Positions 43,847-52,738 of a stretch of DNA of 64,000 nucleotides are shown piece by piece. Under the pieces are notes generated by a model. The model saw only the letters and a program-made list of their open reading frames with translations. It ran no database searches and had not been told where the DNA came from. Every line of letters begins with the position of its first letter. The stretch's first letter is position 1. A program made the translations under genes and the position numbers. The DNA is taken from positions 124,001 through 188,000 of the forward strand of contig NZ_WQMS01000020.1 in assembly GCF_009753715.1 (NCBI RefSeq), given 5' to 3'. This DNA is from Sphingomonas horti (GTDB lineage: Bacteria; Pseudomonadota; Alphaproteobacteria; Sphingomonadales; Sphingomonadaceae).

Positions 43847-44476
43847 TCAGGCAGCCCAGGCGCGCAGGAACACGTCGACGGCGGCGTCGATCTCCCGCTC
43901 GATCTCCGCTGCGTCCGGCGGGCCGATCAGGCCGACCAGATGCGACTGGATCGAGCCGGCCCAGAGCCGCCCGACAAAGGTCAGGCTCGCATCGGCCGGA
44001 TCGCCGGCGCGAAGCCGGCCCCGCGCCATCAGCTCGGCGATATAGGCGCGCAGCCGCGCCTTGCCGCGCGCGGGGGCGCGTTCGTGAAACAGTCGCGCAA
44101 GCTCCGGAAAGCGCCCCGCTTCGCCGATGCAGAGCCGATGCAGATCGACGATCGGGCGGGCATGGACCGTCGCCAGCAAGGCGCGACCCATGGTGCGGAG
44201 CGACTCGGCGATGTCAGCCGTGGGGTCGAACTCGACCTCCAGCGCGCGGCCATAGCGCTCGACCAGGTCGTCGACCACGGCCGCGAACAATTCCTGTTTG
44301 GAAGGGAAATAGGTCCATAGGGTCGTCTTCGACCCGCCGACCGTGGCGGAGATCGACGACATGGAGGTGGCGCCGTAACCCTTGGAAAAGAAAGCCTCCC
44401 GCGCTGCCGCCACGAAGGCATCACGCCGCGCGTCGCGGCCGATGGGTCTTTCGTCGTCTGTACCAGGCGGTATCAT
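43847..44476 (-). CDS. TetR/AcrR-family transcriptional regulator
   Basis: A 209-residue repressor, divergent from the exporter operon and so its probable regulator. The N-terminal helix-turn-helix reads FVAAAREAFFSKGYGATSMS then SISATVGGSKTTLWTYFPSK. The C-terminal ligand domain is helical and includes RPIVDLHRLCIGEAGRFPEL, found in efflux-pump regulators. ATG at 44476 (MIPPGTDDERP) is the first good start. Inverted repeats at 44461-44472 and 44520-44531 flank the divergent promoter. The GH43-like gene follows on the same strand 4 bp away. Confidence 0.9.
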   Translation of the reverse strand: MIPPGTDDERPIGRDARRDAFVAAAREAFFSKGYGATSMSSISATVGGSKTTLWTYFPSKQELFAAVVDDLVERYGRALEVEFDPTADIAESLRTMGRALLATVHARPIVDLHRLCIGEAGRFPELARLFHERAPARGKARLRAYIAELMARGRLRAGDPADASLTFVGRLWAGSIQSHLVGLIGPPDAAEIEREIDAAVDVFLRAWAA

Positions 44477-44519
44477 TTCGATTGACAGTCTTTCGCGGCG
44501 GGAGCAGGGGGCGCAACCG

Positions 44520-44531
44520 TACTGCCCAGTA
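44520..44531. promoter_or_regulatory. Possible TetR operator in the exporter promoter
   Basis: A perfect inverted repeat TACTG-CC-CAGTA ends on the first base of the exporter ATG at 44531. A second palindrome, TACC-AGGC-GGTA, lies at 44461-44472 inside the regulator's first codons. TetR-type repressors usually bind such sites between themselves and the divergent efflux genes. Confidence 0.45.
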
Positions 44532-45973
44532 TGATGGATCGCATGGCCAGGATCAAACCCGTAATTGCCGCAGGCGCCGCGATCGCTCTGGCCGGCTGCG
44601 CCTCGGTCCCGACGCTCGCGCCGAAGCCCAGCCTGGCATCGCCCGAAGCGCTTGGGGCGGAGCGGAGCCTTGCCGGCGCGCAAGGGCCCTGGCCGGTGGC
44701 CGACTGGTGGCGCGGCTTCGGCGATCCGCAGCTTTCCCGATTGATCGACGAGGCGTTGGCCGGCTCGCCGGACGTGGCCGCCGCCGCGGCACGCGTGCGC
44801 GCGGCAGAGGCGTTAGCGCAGCAGGCCGGTGCCGCGCTCCAACCGCAGGCCCAGCTCGACGCGACGGCAGGCGGCGTGAAGCAGAGCTACAATCTCGGCA
44901 TCCCGCGCCAGTTCGTGCCCAAGGGGATCATCGACACGGGCCGGATCACCGGCAGCTTCGCGTTCGACTTTGACCTGTGGGGCAGGAACCGCGCCGCCCT
45001 CGCCGCGGCCACGTCGGACGCGCAGGCCGCTGCCGTCGATGCCGCCCAGGCCAGGCTGATGCTCTCGACCGGCATCGCCGCCGCCTATGCCGAGCTGGCG
45101 CAGCTGTTCGCAGAACGCGATGTCGCGGCGGAGGCGGTGCGCGTTCGCCAGGCGACCGCCGAGCTGACCGCGAAGCGCGTGCTGAACGGCCTCGACACGC
45201 GCGGCGAGCAGCGCCAGGCGGAATCCCGCGTTCCGGCTGCCCGTGCCGAGGTCGCCGCGCTCGACGAAGCAATCGCGCTCACGCGCAACCGGCTGGCGGC
45301 GCTGGCCGGCGCCGGCCCGGACCGCGGCCTCGCGATCGAGCGGCCGCAGCTGACCGCGGCCGGCGCGGCGCTACCCGACCGGGTTGCGCTCGAGCTGATC
45401 GGCCGGCGGCCCGACATCGTCGCCGCGCGGCTGCGCACCGAGGCCGCGGCGAGCCGGATCAAGGTTGCGCGCGCCGAATTCTACCCCAACGTCAACCTGG
45501 CGGCGATCGTCGGCCTGCAATCCTTCGGGCTCGACAGGCTGTTCGACAGCGGCTCGCTTTACGGCTATGCCGGCCCGGCGCTCAGCCTGCCGCTGTTCGA
45601 AGGCGGCCGGCTGGAAGGCAATTACCGCGGCGCGCGCGCCCGCTACGACGAAGCGGTCGCGCGCTACAACGGCACGCTGGTGACGGCGCTGCACGAAGTC
45701 GCCGATGCAGTGGCCAGCCTGCGCGCGCTCGACACGCGCCTGGCCGAGCAGCGCCAGGCGCTGGCAGCGGCGGAGGAAGCCGCAAGGATCGCCCGCATTC
45801 GATATCAGGGCGGGCTCGCCAACCAGCTGACCGCGTTGCAGGCGGACGACACGGTGCTCGCCAACCGCCGCGCCGTCACCGACCTGGAGGCGCGCCGATT
45901 CACGCTCGACATCGCCCTGATCCGCGCGCTCGGTGGCGGATTCGAAGGGCCTCAAATTGCAGGACTTCGCTGA
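44531..45973 (+). CDS. NodT-family outer-membrane efflux lipoprotein
   Basis: Outer-membrane channel of a tripartite exporter. 480 residues with a lipoprotein signal: AIALAGCASVP (lipobox LAGC, Cys at about 23). Family blocks include DWWRGFGDPQLSRLIDEALA, FDFDLWGRNRAALAAATS, LIGRRPDIVAARLRTEAAAS and a C-terminal RYQGGLANQLTALQADDTVL, matching TolC/OprM-type proteins. ATG at 44543 is an alternative start. Overlaps the next gene by one base (TGATG). Confidence 0.92.
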   Translation: MMDRMARIKPVIAAGAAIALAGCASVPTLAPKPSLASPEALGAERSLAGAQGPWPVADWWRGFGDPQLSRLIDEALAGSPDVAAAAARVRAAEALAQQAGAALQPQAQLDATAGGVKQSYNLGIPRQFVPKGIIDTGRITGSFAFDFDLWGRNRAALAAATSDAQAAAVDAAQARLMLSTGIAAAYAELAQLFAERDVAAEAVRVRQATAELTAKRVLNGLDTRGEQRQAESRVPAARAEVAALDEAIALTRNRLAALAGAGPDRGLAIERPQLTAAGAALPDRVALELIGRRPDIVAARLRTEAAASRIKVARAEFYPNVNLAAIVGLQSFGLDRLFDSGSLYGYAGPALSLPLFEGGRLEGNYRGARARYDEAVARYNGTLVTALHEVADAVASLRALDTRLAEQRQALAAAEEAARIARIRYQGGLANQLTALQADDTVLANRRAVTDLEARRFTLDIALIRALGGGFEGPQIAGLR

Positions 45974-47124
45974 TGGCCGATATCAATCCCGAGGACATGC
46001 CGGTCGGCGATGTCGAGGACACCGCGCCCGCGCTGCGCGCGCGGCGGAAGCGCTGGTTCGGTATCCTCGCGCTGGTGCTGCTGGCGGGCGCCGTTGTCTG
46101 GGGCATCTGGTTCCTGCTGACCCAGGCCGGTCGCGTATCCACCGACAATGCCTATGTCGGCGCCGACACCGCGCAGGTGACGCCGCTGATCTCGGCGCCC
46201 GTCGCCGAGGTCCGGGTCGCCAACACCCAGGCGGTGAAGAAGGGCGACATCCTGGTGGTGCTCGACCCCGCCGATGCGCGGATCGAAGTCGCGCAGGCGC
46301 AGAGCGCGCTTGCCCAGGCCGAACAGAAATACCGGCAGGCGCGCGCCAATGTCGGCGCGGCGCAGGGCCGGGCGGCGGCGCGGGGCTCGGAGATCGAGCA
46401 GGCGCGCGCCCGGCTGCGCGATGCCGAAGCGACGCTCAATCGGGCGGGCATCGAGCTTCGCCGGCGCGAGGCGCTGATCTCGTCCGGCGCCGTCTCCGGC
46501 GACGAGCTGACCGCCGCGCGCACTGCGTTCCAGTCGGCCCAGGCCGCGCGTGCGCTTGCCCGCGCCGGCGTCGAGAGCGCGGAGGCCACGCAAGCCGCGG
46601 CGACCGGGGAGCTGAACGCGTCCGAGGCGCTGGTCGAGGGCACCAGCATCGGCACCGCGCCTGAAATCTTGGCCGCCCGCGCCCGGCTTCAACAGGCGAA
46701 ACTCAATCTGGAACGCACGGTGATCCGCGCACCGATCGACGGCATAGTCACCAACCGGCAGGTGCAGGTCGGGCAGCGCGTCGCGGCCGGTGCCCCGGTC
46801 ATGACCCTGGTGCCGATCGCCGCCGCCTATGTCGACGCGAACTTCAAGGAAGACCAGCTGGCGAAGGTGCGGCCGGGCCAGCCGGTCGAGCTGACGTCCG
46901 ACTTCTACGGCGGCGACGTCGTGTTCCATGGCCGCGTCGTCGGCTTTGCGGGCGGCACCGGTGCGGCCTTCGCGCTGATCCCGGCGCAGAACGCGACCGG
47001 CAACTGGATCAAGGTCGTGCAGCGCCTGCCGGTGCGGATCGCGCTCGACCCGAAGGAACTGAAGGCCCACCCGCTCAGGGTGGGCCTGTCGATGGAAGCG
47101 ACGGTGGACACGCGGGGCTCCTGA
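45973..47124 (+). CDS. emrA: HlyD/EmrA-family periplasmic adaptor
   Basis: Membrane-fusion subunit linking the inner-membrane pump to the outer-membrane channel. 383 residues: one membrane segment (WFGILALVLLAGAVVWGIWF), lipoyl-like half motif (ISAPVAEVRVANTQAVKKGD), a long coiled coil (AQSALAQAEQKYRQARANVG onward), the second lipoyl half (LERTVIRAPIDGIVTNRQVQ) and a beta-barrel domain. Overlaps both neighbours at TGATG junctions. Confidence 0.93.
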   Translation: MADINPEDMPVGDVEDTAPALRARRKRWFGILALVLLAGAVVWGIWFLLTQAGRVSTDNAYVGADTAQVTPLISAPVAEVRVANTQAVKKGDILVVLDPADARIEVAQAQSALAQAEQKYRQARANVGAAQGRAAARGSEIEQARARLRDAEATLNRAGIELRRREALISSGAVSGDELTAARTAFQSAQAARALARAGVESAEATQAAATGELNASEALVEGTSIGTAPEILAARARLQQAKLNLERTVIRAPIDGIVTNRQVQVGQRVAAGAPVMTLVPIAAAYVDANFKEDQLAKVRPGQPVELTSDFYGGDVVFHGRVVGFAGGTGAAFALIPAQNATGNWIKVVQRLPVRIALDPKELKAHPLRVGLSMEATVDTRGS

Positions 47125-48671
47125 TGGCGACCACCTCCGCCGCGCTCGACAAATTCGCAGAAGGACCGAGCCTTCACGGCTGGCGGCTCGGGCTTGCCGC
47201 CTTTTCGCTCGCGCTCGCCAATTTCATCGTCGTGCTGGACACGACGATCGCCAACGTCTCGGTGCCGCACATCGCCGGCGGCCTTGCCGTCTCGCCGAGC
47301 CAGGGGACGTGGACGATCACCAGCTATGCGGTCGCGGACGCGATCAGCGTGCCTTTGACCGGCTGGCTGGCGGCACGCTTCGGCAGCGTGCGCTGGTTCC
47401 TCATCTCGCTGATCGGCTTCGGCCTGTTCTCGTTTCTCTGCGGGATTGCCAGCACGCTCTACATGCTGGTCGCCTTCCGGGTGATGCAGGGGCTGTGCGG
47501 CGGCCCGCTGATGCCGCTGTCCCAGACCTTGCTGATGCGCATCTTCCCCAAGGGGCGGCAATCGGCCGCGCTCGGCATCTGGGCGATGACGACGACGGCG
47601 GCGCCGATCCTCGGCCCGATCCTGGGCGGCATCATCAGCGACAATTGGTCCTGGCCGTGGATCTTCTTCATCAACCTGCCGGTGGTCGCGCTCTGCGTGT
47701 TCCTCGTCTCGCAACTGGTGACGCCGTTCGAGACCAAGATCCTTCGCGCACGCATCGACGTGATCGGCCTCGTGCTGCTGATCCTGTTCGTGGGCGCGCT
47801 CCAGATCATGCTCGACACCGGCCGCGACAATGACTGGTTCCATTCGACCTGGGTGGTCGCGCTGGCGCTGATCGCCGCGATCGGCTTCGCCGCGTTCCTG
47901 ATCTGGGAAACGACGGAGAAGAACCCGATCGTCGACATCAGCGTGTTCCGCTACCGTGGTTTCGTCGCCGGCGTGCTGGCGGTGTCGCTCGCCTTCGGCG
48001 CCTTCTTCGCGCAGGTGGTGCTGACTCCGCTCTGGCTGCAGCAGGTGATCGGCTATACCGCGACCGATGCCGGCTATGTCGTCGCCTGGCTCGGCCTGTT
48101 CGCGGTGGTCATGTCGCCGATCGCGGCCAGGATGACGGACAAGGTGGACCTGAGGATCACGGTCAGCGCCGGAATCGTCTGGCTGTTCCTGATGTCGTTC
48201 ATGCGTGCGCGCTGGTCGACCGAGTCCGATTATTGGACACTGGCCTTGCCGCACATCCTGCAGGGAATCGGGATGCCGTTCTTCTTCATCGGGCTGACCG
48301 CGCTTGCACTGGGCTCGGTGCCGCCGGACAAGGTCGTCGCGGCGGCCGGGATGATGAGCTTCTGCCGCACGCTGTCGGGCGCGTTCGGCACCGCGCTGGC
48401 AACGACGATGTGGGACAATGCGAACGCCAATGCGCGCGGCCAGCTGGCCGGCGCGCTGAACGGTGTCCCGGACGCGATCGCCAGGATCGAAGGGCGAGGG
48501 GCGGGGCATGAACAGGCGCGCGCCGCGATCGACCGGATGGTCGAGGCGCAGGCGGCGACGATCGGGGTGATCCACATCTTCCTGATTGCGGGCGCCGTGT
48601 TCCTGGTCGCGGCCGCCCTGGTCTGGATCGCGCCCAAGGGCCGTGCAGCCGGGATCGGCGGCGGCCACTAG
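47124..48671 (+). CDS. emrB: DHA2-family MFS multidrug exporter (EmrB-like)
   Basis: A 515-residue inner-membrane proton antiporter with 14 predicted membrane segments. DHA2 signatures: NFIVVLDTTIANVSVPHIAG in segment 1, GWLAARFGSVRWF in the first loop, and RVMQGLCGGPLMPLSQTLLM after segment 4. With EmrA and the NodT lipoprotein it forms a complete EmrAB-TolC-type exporter for hydrophobic compounds, under the divergent TetR. Last gene of the operon. Confidence 0.94.
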   Translation: MATTSAALDKFAEGPSLHGWRLGLAAFSLALANFIVVLDTTIANVSVPHIAGGLAVSPSQGTWTITSYAVADAISVPLTGWLAARFGSVRWFLISLIGFGLFSFLCGIASTLYMLVAFRVMQGLCGGPLMPLSQTLLMRIFPKGRQSAALGIWAMTTTAAPILGPILGGIISDNWSWPWIFFINLPVVALCVFLVSQLVTPFETKILRARIDVIGLVLLILFVGALQIMLDTGRDNDWFHSTWVVALALIAAIGFAAFLIWETTEKNPIVDISVFRYRGFVAGVLAVSLAFGAFFAQVVLTPLWLQQVIGYTATDAGYVVAWLGLFAVVMSPIAARMTDKVDLRITVSAGIVWLFLMSFMRARWSTESDYWTLALPHILQGIGMPFFFIGLTALALGSVPPDKVVAAAGMMSFCRTLSGAFGTALATTMWDNANANARGQLAGALNGVPDAIARIEGRGAGHEQARAAIDRMVEAQAATIGVIHIFLIAGAVFLVAAALVWIAPKGRAAGIGGGH

Positions 48672-48672
48672 C

Positions 48673-48701
48673 TTGACTCCGCGCACCCCCGCCCATAGGT
48701 G
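48673..48701 (+). promoter_or_regulatory. Probable promoter of tRNA-Glu
   Basis: TTGACT (48673-48678), a 17-base spacer and TAGGTG (48696-48701) resemble sigma-70 -35 and -10 boxes, placed 17 bases before the tRNA. It begins one base after the exporter stop. A 12-base palindrome AGGTGCGCACCT (48697-48708) overlaps the -10. Confidence 0.5.
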
Positions 48702-48718
48702 CGCACCTCTCCGCCGAA

Positions 48719-48794
48719 GGCCCCTTCGTCTAGCGGTCCAGGACGTCGCCCTCTCACGGCGAAAACACGGGTTCGAGTCCCGTAGGGGTCACCA
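48719..48794 (+). tRNA. tRNA-Glu (anticodon CUC)
   Basis: A complete 76-base tRNA with encoded CCA. Acceptor GGCCCCT pairs with AGGGGTC (one G-U pair), D-arm CGTCTAGCGGTCCAGGACG, anticodon stem CGCC/GGCG around loop CTCTCAC giving anticodon CUC, and T-arm ACGGGTTCGAGTCCCGT. Strongly similar to E. coli tRNA-Glu in the 5' part. Its 3' end is a likely integrase attachment site, given the integrase remnant directly downstream. Confidence 0.96.
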
Positions 48795-48844
48795 ATCTCG
48801 CCCATGCTGCTGAAAATCCCGGTTTTACACTGGGTTCACCTATG

Positions 48845-48868
48845 GCTGGTACAGCCAGCTGATACAGC
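48845..48868. repeat. Tandem 11-mers before the integrase remnant
   Basis: GCTGGTACAGC (48845-48855) and GCTGATACAGC (48858-48868) are near-identical and spaced 13 bp apart, between the tRNA and the integrase remnant. They could be arm-type integrase binding sites; they may equally be chance. Confidence 0.35.
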
Positions 48869-48888
48869 GAGGCGGGATCTTGGTTCAG

Positions 48889-49190
48889 ATGGCAACGCCG
48901 TGGCGGCATCCCCAGACTGGGGGCCTATTACATTCGGCGGCAGATTCCCGCAGCACTTCGGCCGCAATTCGACGGCCGGGCGCTGTGGAAGGTCGGGCTC
49001 GGGACGAAGGACCCGGACGAGGCGCGGCGCAAGTTCGTCGTCGCGACCGCGGAGCTGGAAGCGCGCTTTGACGATGCTAGGAAGGCGCTTGCGGCCAGGG
49101 GCACCCGCCGGACATCAGACCGGATCGCGCTCGGGCGCTGCTGAAGCGCGCGGTCGAGCGCGAAGCAAAGGCCGTTTTCCGATTCTCCGC
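48889..49190 (+). pseudogene. Tyrosine-type integrase remnant, frameshifted
   Basis: The ATG at 48889 opens MATPWRHPQTG, as in DUF6538-type phage integrase N-termini. After a run of five G (48918-48923 region) the reading must shift one base to continue YYIRRQIPAALRPQFDGR, then ALWKVGLGTKDPDEARRKFV and EARFDDARKALAAR. Removing one G restores a continuous frame. Further shifts follow about 49090 and no catalytic domain (Arg-His-Arg-Tyr) is present, so the gene is dead. From about 49190 to 49373 I see nothing recognisable. Position just past tRNA-Glu marks an old island insertion. Confidence 0.75.
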
Positions 49191-49373
49191 CGCATCTGGT
49201 GCTGCGAGAAGGCTGCGTCCGCGATACTTCAGGCGCCGATCGCGCTGATGCCAGCGGACCAGGCCGAGGACATTGCACGACTGGATCCACGGCTGCTGCC
49301 CGGCGATGTGTCCCTCCGAGCGGCTCGCACGCGTTCGGCGACGAGAGGCTCGCAATGGCCGATTCGCCGAGCC

Positions 49374-50606
49374 TTAAGGCGCAGCTGGCTGCCGCTGCTC
49401 GACGAGCACCTGGAATGACGTCCAGGTGCATGCGGTTGCGGCGACTGAATTCCCGCATTCGGCGATCGGAATATGCTGGCGGAACGGAGCGCTTTTGCCC
49501 GTCAGCGGCGTGAGTGTGCGAAGCTGATCCATCGTCTGCGCCCGATAGAAGGCGCGCACATAGCGATCGCCCTTCCTGTCGCGCACGAGCTCGAAGCCGA
49601 GTGCGCTGCCGGGCGGTACGTCATCAGCGGGGTAACTCGGGACTTTCCAGTGCAGCTTCAGATATCCGCCCAGATCGGCAATGTTGGTATCGTGGCCGGC
49701 GAGCAGCGTCAGCTTCGTGTTTCCCGACAGCGCCATCACGATTTCCTTTGCGATGGGCGCTGCAGCGGCACGCGCCACATAGTCCGGCCGGTTCGAATAT
49801 CTGAACTTGAGCGGATGAAATCGGAGCAACTGCTCGATCTGGGCGCGGCTGACCCGTCCCCAGCCGACATCCTTCATCGGCATCCCTTCCAGATATTCGA
49901 GCAGCAAGGTCTGGCTTGCCGTTGATGCGATATCGAGCGGGCCTTCCAGCTCCGGACGGCCGTGCGGGACGGCGACGAGGCGGTTGGGCGCAGCCAGGGC
50001 CTGGCAGGCGGGCAAGGCGCAGTCCAGCACATGGGCAAGCAGCAGCAGGTCCCGGCGATAGGCGTGCTCTTCGGCGGCGATCCCGCCCTTGGGCGCGAGC
50101 GCCAGCGCTTCGCGCCGCGCCTGCTCGCCGTCGAACCAGGCCGGCTGGTCGTCGAGGCCGTGGAAGATCGGGTCCGCTTCCCCGTCCTGCGGATGGGAAA
50201 CGGCCGCCGGGCAACCGGGCATGAAGCCTTCGCCCCAGCTTTCTGCGGTGCGGATCGCCCGCTGCTTGCCGCTCGCCTTCAGCACGACCGAGCCGGCGTC
50301 AGGGCAGCCCGGTCCGAACAGCCCGCGCGTTGCATAATAAAAGCGGTCGGCTTCCCCGAGTAGCTTCACGCCAGCGGCACCGCGCGGCGTCAGCAGGCCG
50401 TAATCGACCGGCCAGCTCGGCCATTTCTCGTTCGTGTAGCCGGCGGGGACTACATTGGGTTTGGTTGGTGGACGGATGCCGTGGCGCATCAGCATCACCA
50501 CGCGTTCGACCTTGAGCTGAGGAGCGCTGGCCGGCCTGGCGATAACGGGCGTCGCCGCGAAGCAAAGAACGGCCGCGGCGGCGCGGAGAAGGAATGCAGT
50601 CTTCAC
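49374..50606 (-). CDS. AppA-type histidine acid phosphatase (phytase family)
   Basis: A 410-residue periplasmic or secreted phosphatase. Signal peptide MKTAFLLRAAAAVLCFAATP then VIARP. The phosphate-binding nucleophile motif is MLMRHGIRPPTKP (about 40) and the proton donor motif HDTN is in LAGHDTNIADLGG (about 303); both are complete. Family members include phytases (phytate to lower inositol phosphates) and glucose-1-phosphatases. The GTG at 50606 is chosen because AGGAGA lies about 6 bases upstream. Directly downstream of a TonB receptor (54 bp gap) and a few genes from an inositol catabolic cluster, which favours phytate as substrate. Confidence 0.9.
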   Translation of the reverse strand: MKTAFLLRAAAAVLCFAATPVIARPASAPQLKVERVVMLMRHGIRPPTKPNVVPAGYTNEKWPSWPVDYGLLTPRGAAGVKLLGEADRFYYATRGLFGPGCPDAGSVVLKASGKQRAIRTAESWGEGFMPGCPAAVSHPQDGEADPIFHGLDDQPAWFDGEQARREALALAPKGGIAAEEHAYRRDLLLLAHVLDCALPACQALAAPNRLVAVPHGRPELEGPLDIASTASQTLLLEYLEGMPMKDVGWGRVSRAQIEQLLRFHPLKFRYSNRPDYVARAAAAPIAKEIVMALSGNTKLTLLAGHDTNIADLGGYLKLHWKVPSYPADDVPPGSALGFELVRDRKGDRYVRAFYRAQTMDQLRTLTPLTGKSAPFRQHIPIAECGNSVAATACTWTSFQVLVEQRQPAAP

Positions 50607-50660
50607 GGCAATCTCCTGTGCAATCCACATTCTATTATATAAATATCCAGAAAATCAATT

Positions 50661-52691
50661 TCATTGAGCGCCGAAGCTGCGCCGGACTAGAATGCCGACA
50701 AGGGGGCGCGTGCCAAGGTCGCGCACTTCGACATAGCGCAGCGGCAAGGCTGCCCGGGAGCCGGCATAGATCGCGCGGCTTCGCTCGACATGGCGGCCGG
50801 TCAGGTTCTCGGCAAAGGCGCGGACGGTCCAGCGCGGCGCAAGCTTGTATTCCGCGAAGACGGAGAGGCGGCCGGCGATGCGCGTGCGCCGGATCTCGTT
50901 GAAACGATACTCGATCTCGTCGGTGGCGATCAGATAATCGATGCCCCAGCGAAATCCCGCGGCCGGGCGATCCTGCGTGAAATGGATTTCGCCGTCGATC
51001 GGCTGCTCGCCGGAGATACGGCGCCGCTCGCCCGTGGTCGGATCGACAACCGAGGTCCAGCGATAGCCCAGTTCCGCCCTCAGCAACCCGCCGGCGATGC
51101 CGAGCCGATCGAGCGGCAGATTGAGGTCCGCCGCGATCTTGGACTTGGCGCCGCTACCGATATTGCCCGGCGCGTCAAAGGCGAAGTCCGGCCCGATCAC
51201 GCCGACACGGTCGAGCGTGTGCGACTTCCATTCGTGCCGCGCGGTCAACACCAGCGCGCCGTCGCCCCGGAAGCGCCGCTCCCAGGCCAAGGAGGCAATC
51301 CAGGTCCGCTCCGGCTCCAGATCGACATTGCCGGCGGTGATGGTGCTGGACGTCAGCGAGGTCGAGCTGACGAAGTCGCCGAAATCCAGCTGCGAGACTT
51401 CGCGTTCGACCCGCAGGCGCCACTGGCTGTACGGACCGGAGGACCAGGCGATCGCCAGCCGCGGCTTCGGGAACACGAAGGATTTGACCAGCGACGAGTC
51501 GCCGCTCTGCGTCAGCCGCGACGCTTCGACGCGAATGCCGGCTTCGATCGTCAACGGCCTCGACGGCTGCCAGGTCGCGGTGGCGAAGCCTTCGACACGT
51601 CGTTCCGCGACCCGGACATTGGCGGCGGGCAAGGGCACGGCGACGCTGTCGATCGCGAGCGCCGAGTGGCTATCGAGATAATTGTACGCCGCTTCGCCGC
51701 CGCCCTCCAGCGACAACGTGGCCGAGGGTTTCCATCTCAGCACCGCGCGGCCGATGCTTTCGCCGCCCTTGGCGCGCTCGGCCACCGCTTCGGTTTCGGC
51801 CCCGTCGTCCGACTGTTCGCTCGCATTGTCGCGCGACAGGCGCTGGAGCCCGGTAAGCCCGACCGACCAGCTTTTCCCGATAGATCGGTTCCAGTTCAGC
51901 CCAAGCTCCAGATTGTCCTTGGTCTCGAGCTCCAGCACCCGTTCGAGGCCCGGATCGGGCGCTAGGAAGGTCAGGTCCGTGTCGGCGCGTTCGCGTTCTC
52001 GGCTGGCGGAAGCGGAGAGCTGGAGCCGTCCCCCGACAAATCTGCGCTCATGGCCCAAGGTCGCCCGCGCGCCGCGAAAGCCGTCATGCTCGTCGTAGAT
52101 CGCGCGCTCGCGGATCGATCGGTCGGCATTGGTCCGGATGCGGGGGCCGCGGCCCTTTTCATCATCGATTGTCTGATAGAGGTACAGTGACGCTTCACTG
52201 ACCCGATCGCCGCTGCGGCGGGAGATATCGGCGCGCAGATCCCGAGAGAGGCGGCCGTCGCCGTAGCGGGCGAACGTCGCCTCAGCCTGGCCGCGCACCG
52301 CCGCTTCGGACCGGCGCATGACATTGGCGAGCACCGAATAGCCCTGCATGTCAATACCCTGCGCGCCGCCGCGAATCAGCTCGATGCGCAGCACTGAGGC
52401 GGCCGGAATGCGCTTCAGGATCGCATCCAGCCGGTCCGCCTTGGCGGCCGGTCGGCGGCCATCGACGAGCACGTTGCCGGCCGCGCCCGATAGGCCGCGT
52501 ACATCGGCGTCGCCTTCGTCGAACTGAAAGCCGGGCAGGCGCAGGATCATGTCGTAGGCGTTCGCGGGCTGGGCTTCTGCGAAGAAGGCGGCCGGATAGA
52601 CGAGCGTGTCGTCCGCGGCCTTCGCCGGATGGGCGAGCGTGCCGCCGAGGAGGACTGTGCAGAGGATCGAGAGCTGGACCGGGCGGATCAT
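50661..52691 (-). CDS. TonB-dependent receptor upstream of the phytase
   Basis: A 676-residue outer-membrane transporter with signal peptide (MIRPVQLSILCTVLLGGTLA then HPAKA). The plug contains LRLPGFQFDEGDADVRGLSG, VLVDGRRPAAKADRLDAIL and RIELIRGGAQGIDMQGYSVL, a variant type that lacks the usual N-terminal signalling domain and TonB-box motif. The barrel ends VRDLGTRPLVGILVRRSFG. It is the first gene of the operon with the phytase, so it may import phytate or inositol phosphates; substrate is inference. Divergent from the PepSY gene. Confidence 0.88.
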   Translation of the reverse strand: MIRPVQLSILCTVLLGGTLAHPAKAADDTLVYPAAFFAEAQPANAYDMILRLPGFQFDEGDADVRGLSGAAGNVLVDGRRPAAKADRLDAILKRIPAASVLRIELIRGGAQGIDMQGYSVLANVMRRSEAAVRGQAEATFARYGDGRLSRDLRADISRRSGDRVSEASLYLYQTIDDEKGRGPRIRTNADRSIRERAIYDEHDGFRGARATLGHERRFVGGRLQLSASASRERERADTDLTFLAPDPGLERVLELETKDNLELGLNWNRSIGKSWSVGLTGLQRLSRDNASEQSDDGAETEAVAERAKGGESIGRAVLRWKPSATLSLEGGGEAAYNYLDSHSALAIDSVAVPLPAANVRVAERRVEGFATATWQPSRPLTIEAGIRVEASRLTQSGDSSLVKSFVFPKPRLAIAWSSGPYSQWRLRVEREVSQLDFGDFVSSTSLTSSTITAGNVDLEPERTWIASLAWERRFRGDGALVLTARHEWKSHTLDRVGVIGPDFAFDAPGNIGSGAKSKIAADLNLPLDRLGIAGGLLRAELGYRWTSVVDPTTGERRRISGEQPIDGEIHFTQDRPAAGFRWGIDYLIATDEIEYRFNEIRRTRIAGRLSVFAEYKLAPRWTVRAFAENLTGRHVERSRAIYAGSRAALPLRYVEVRDLGTRPLVGILVRRSFGAQ

Positions 52692-52738
52692 GACGGGATG
52701 GATGCGGGATGCCGGCTGACAGGTCGTCGACGCCGATC

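Noticed and set aside
46905-48686. A 593-codon frame opposite the EmrB gene
   Set aside because: Dominated by Arg, His, Asp and Gln, no hydrophobic or catalytic pattern; the sense strand encodes a clear 14-segment transporter.
48804-49418. A 204-codon frame across the integrase remnant as an intact gene
   Set aside because: It does not keep the integrase reading; the recognisable residues lie in two other frames, so it is chance.
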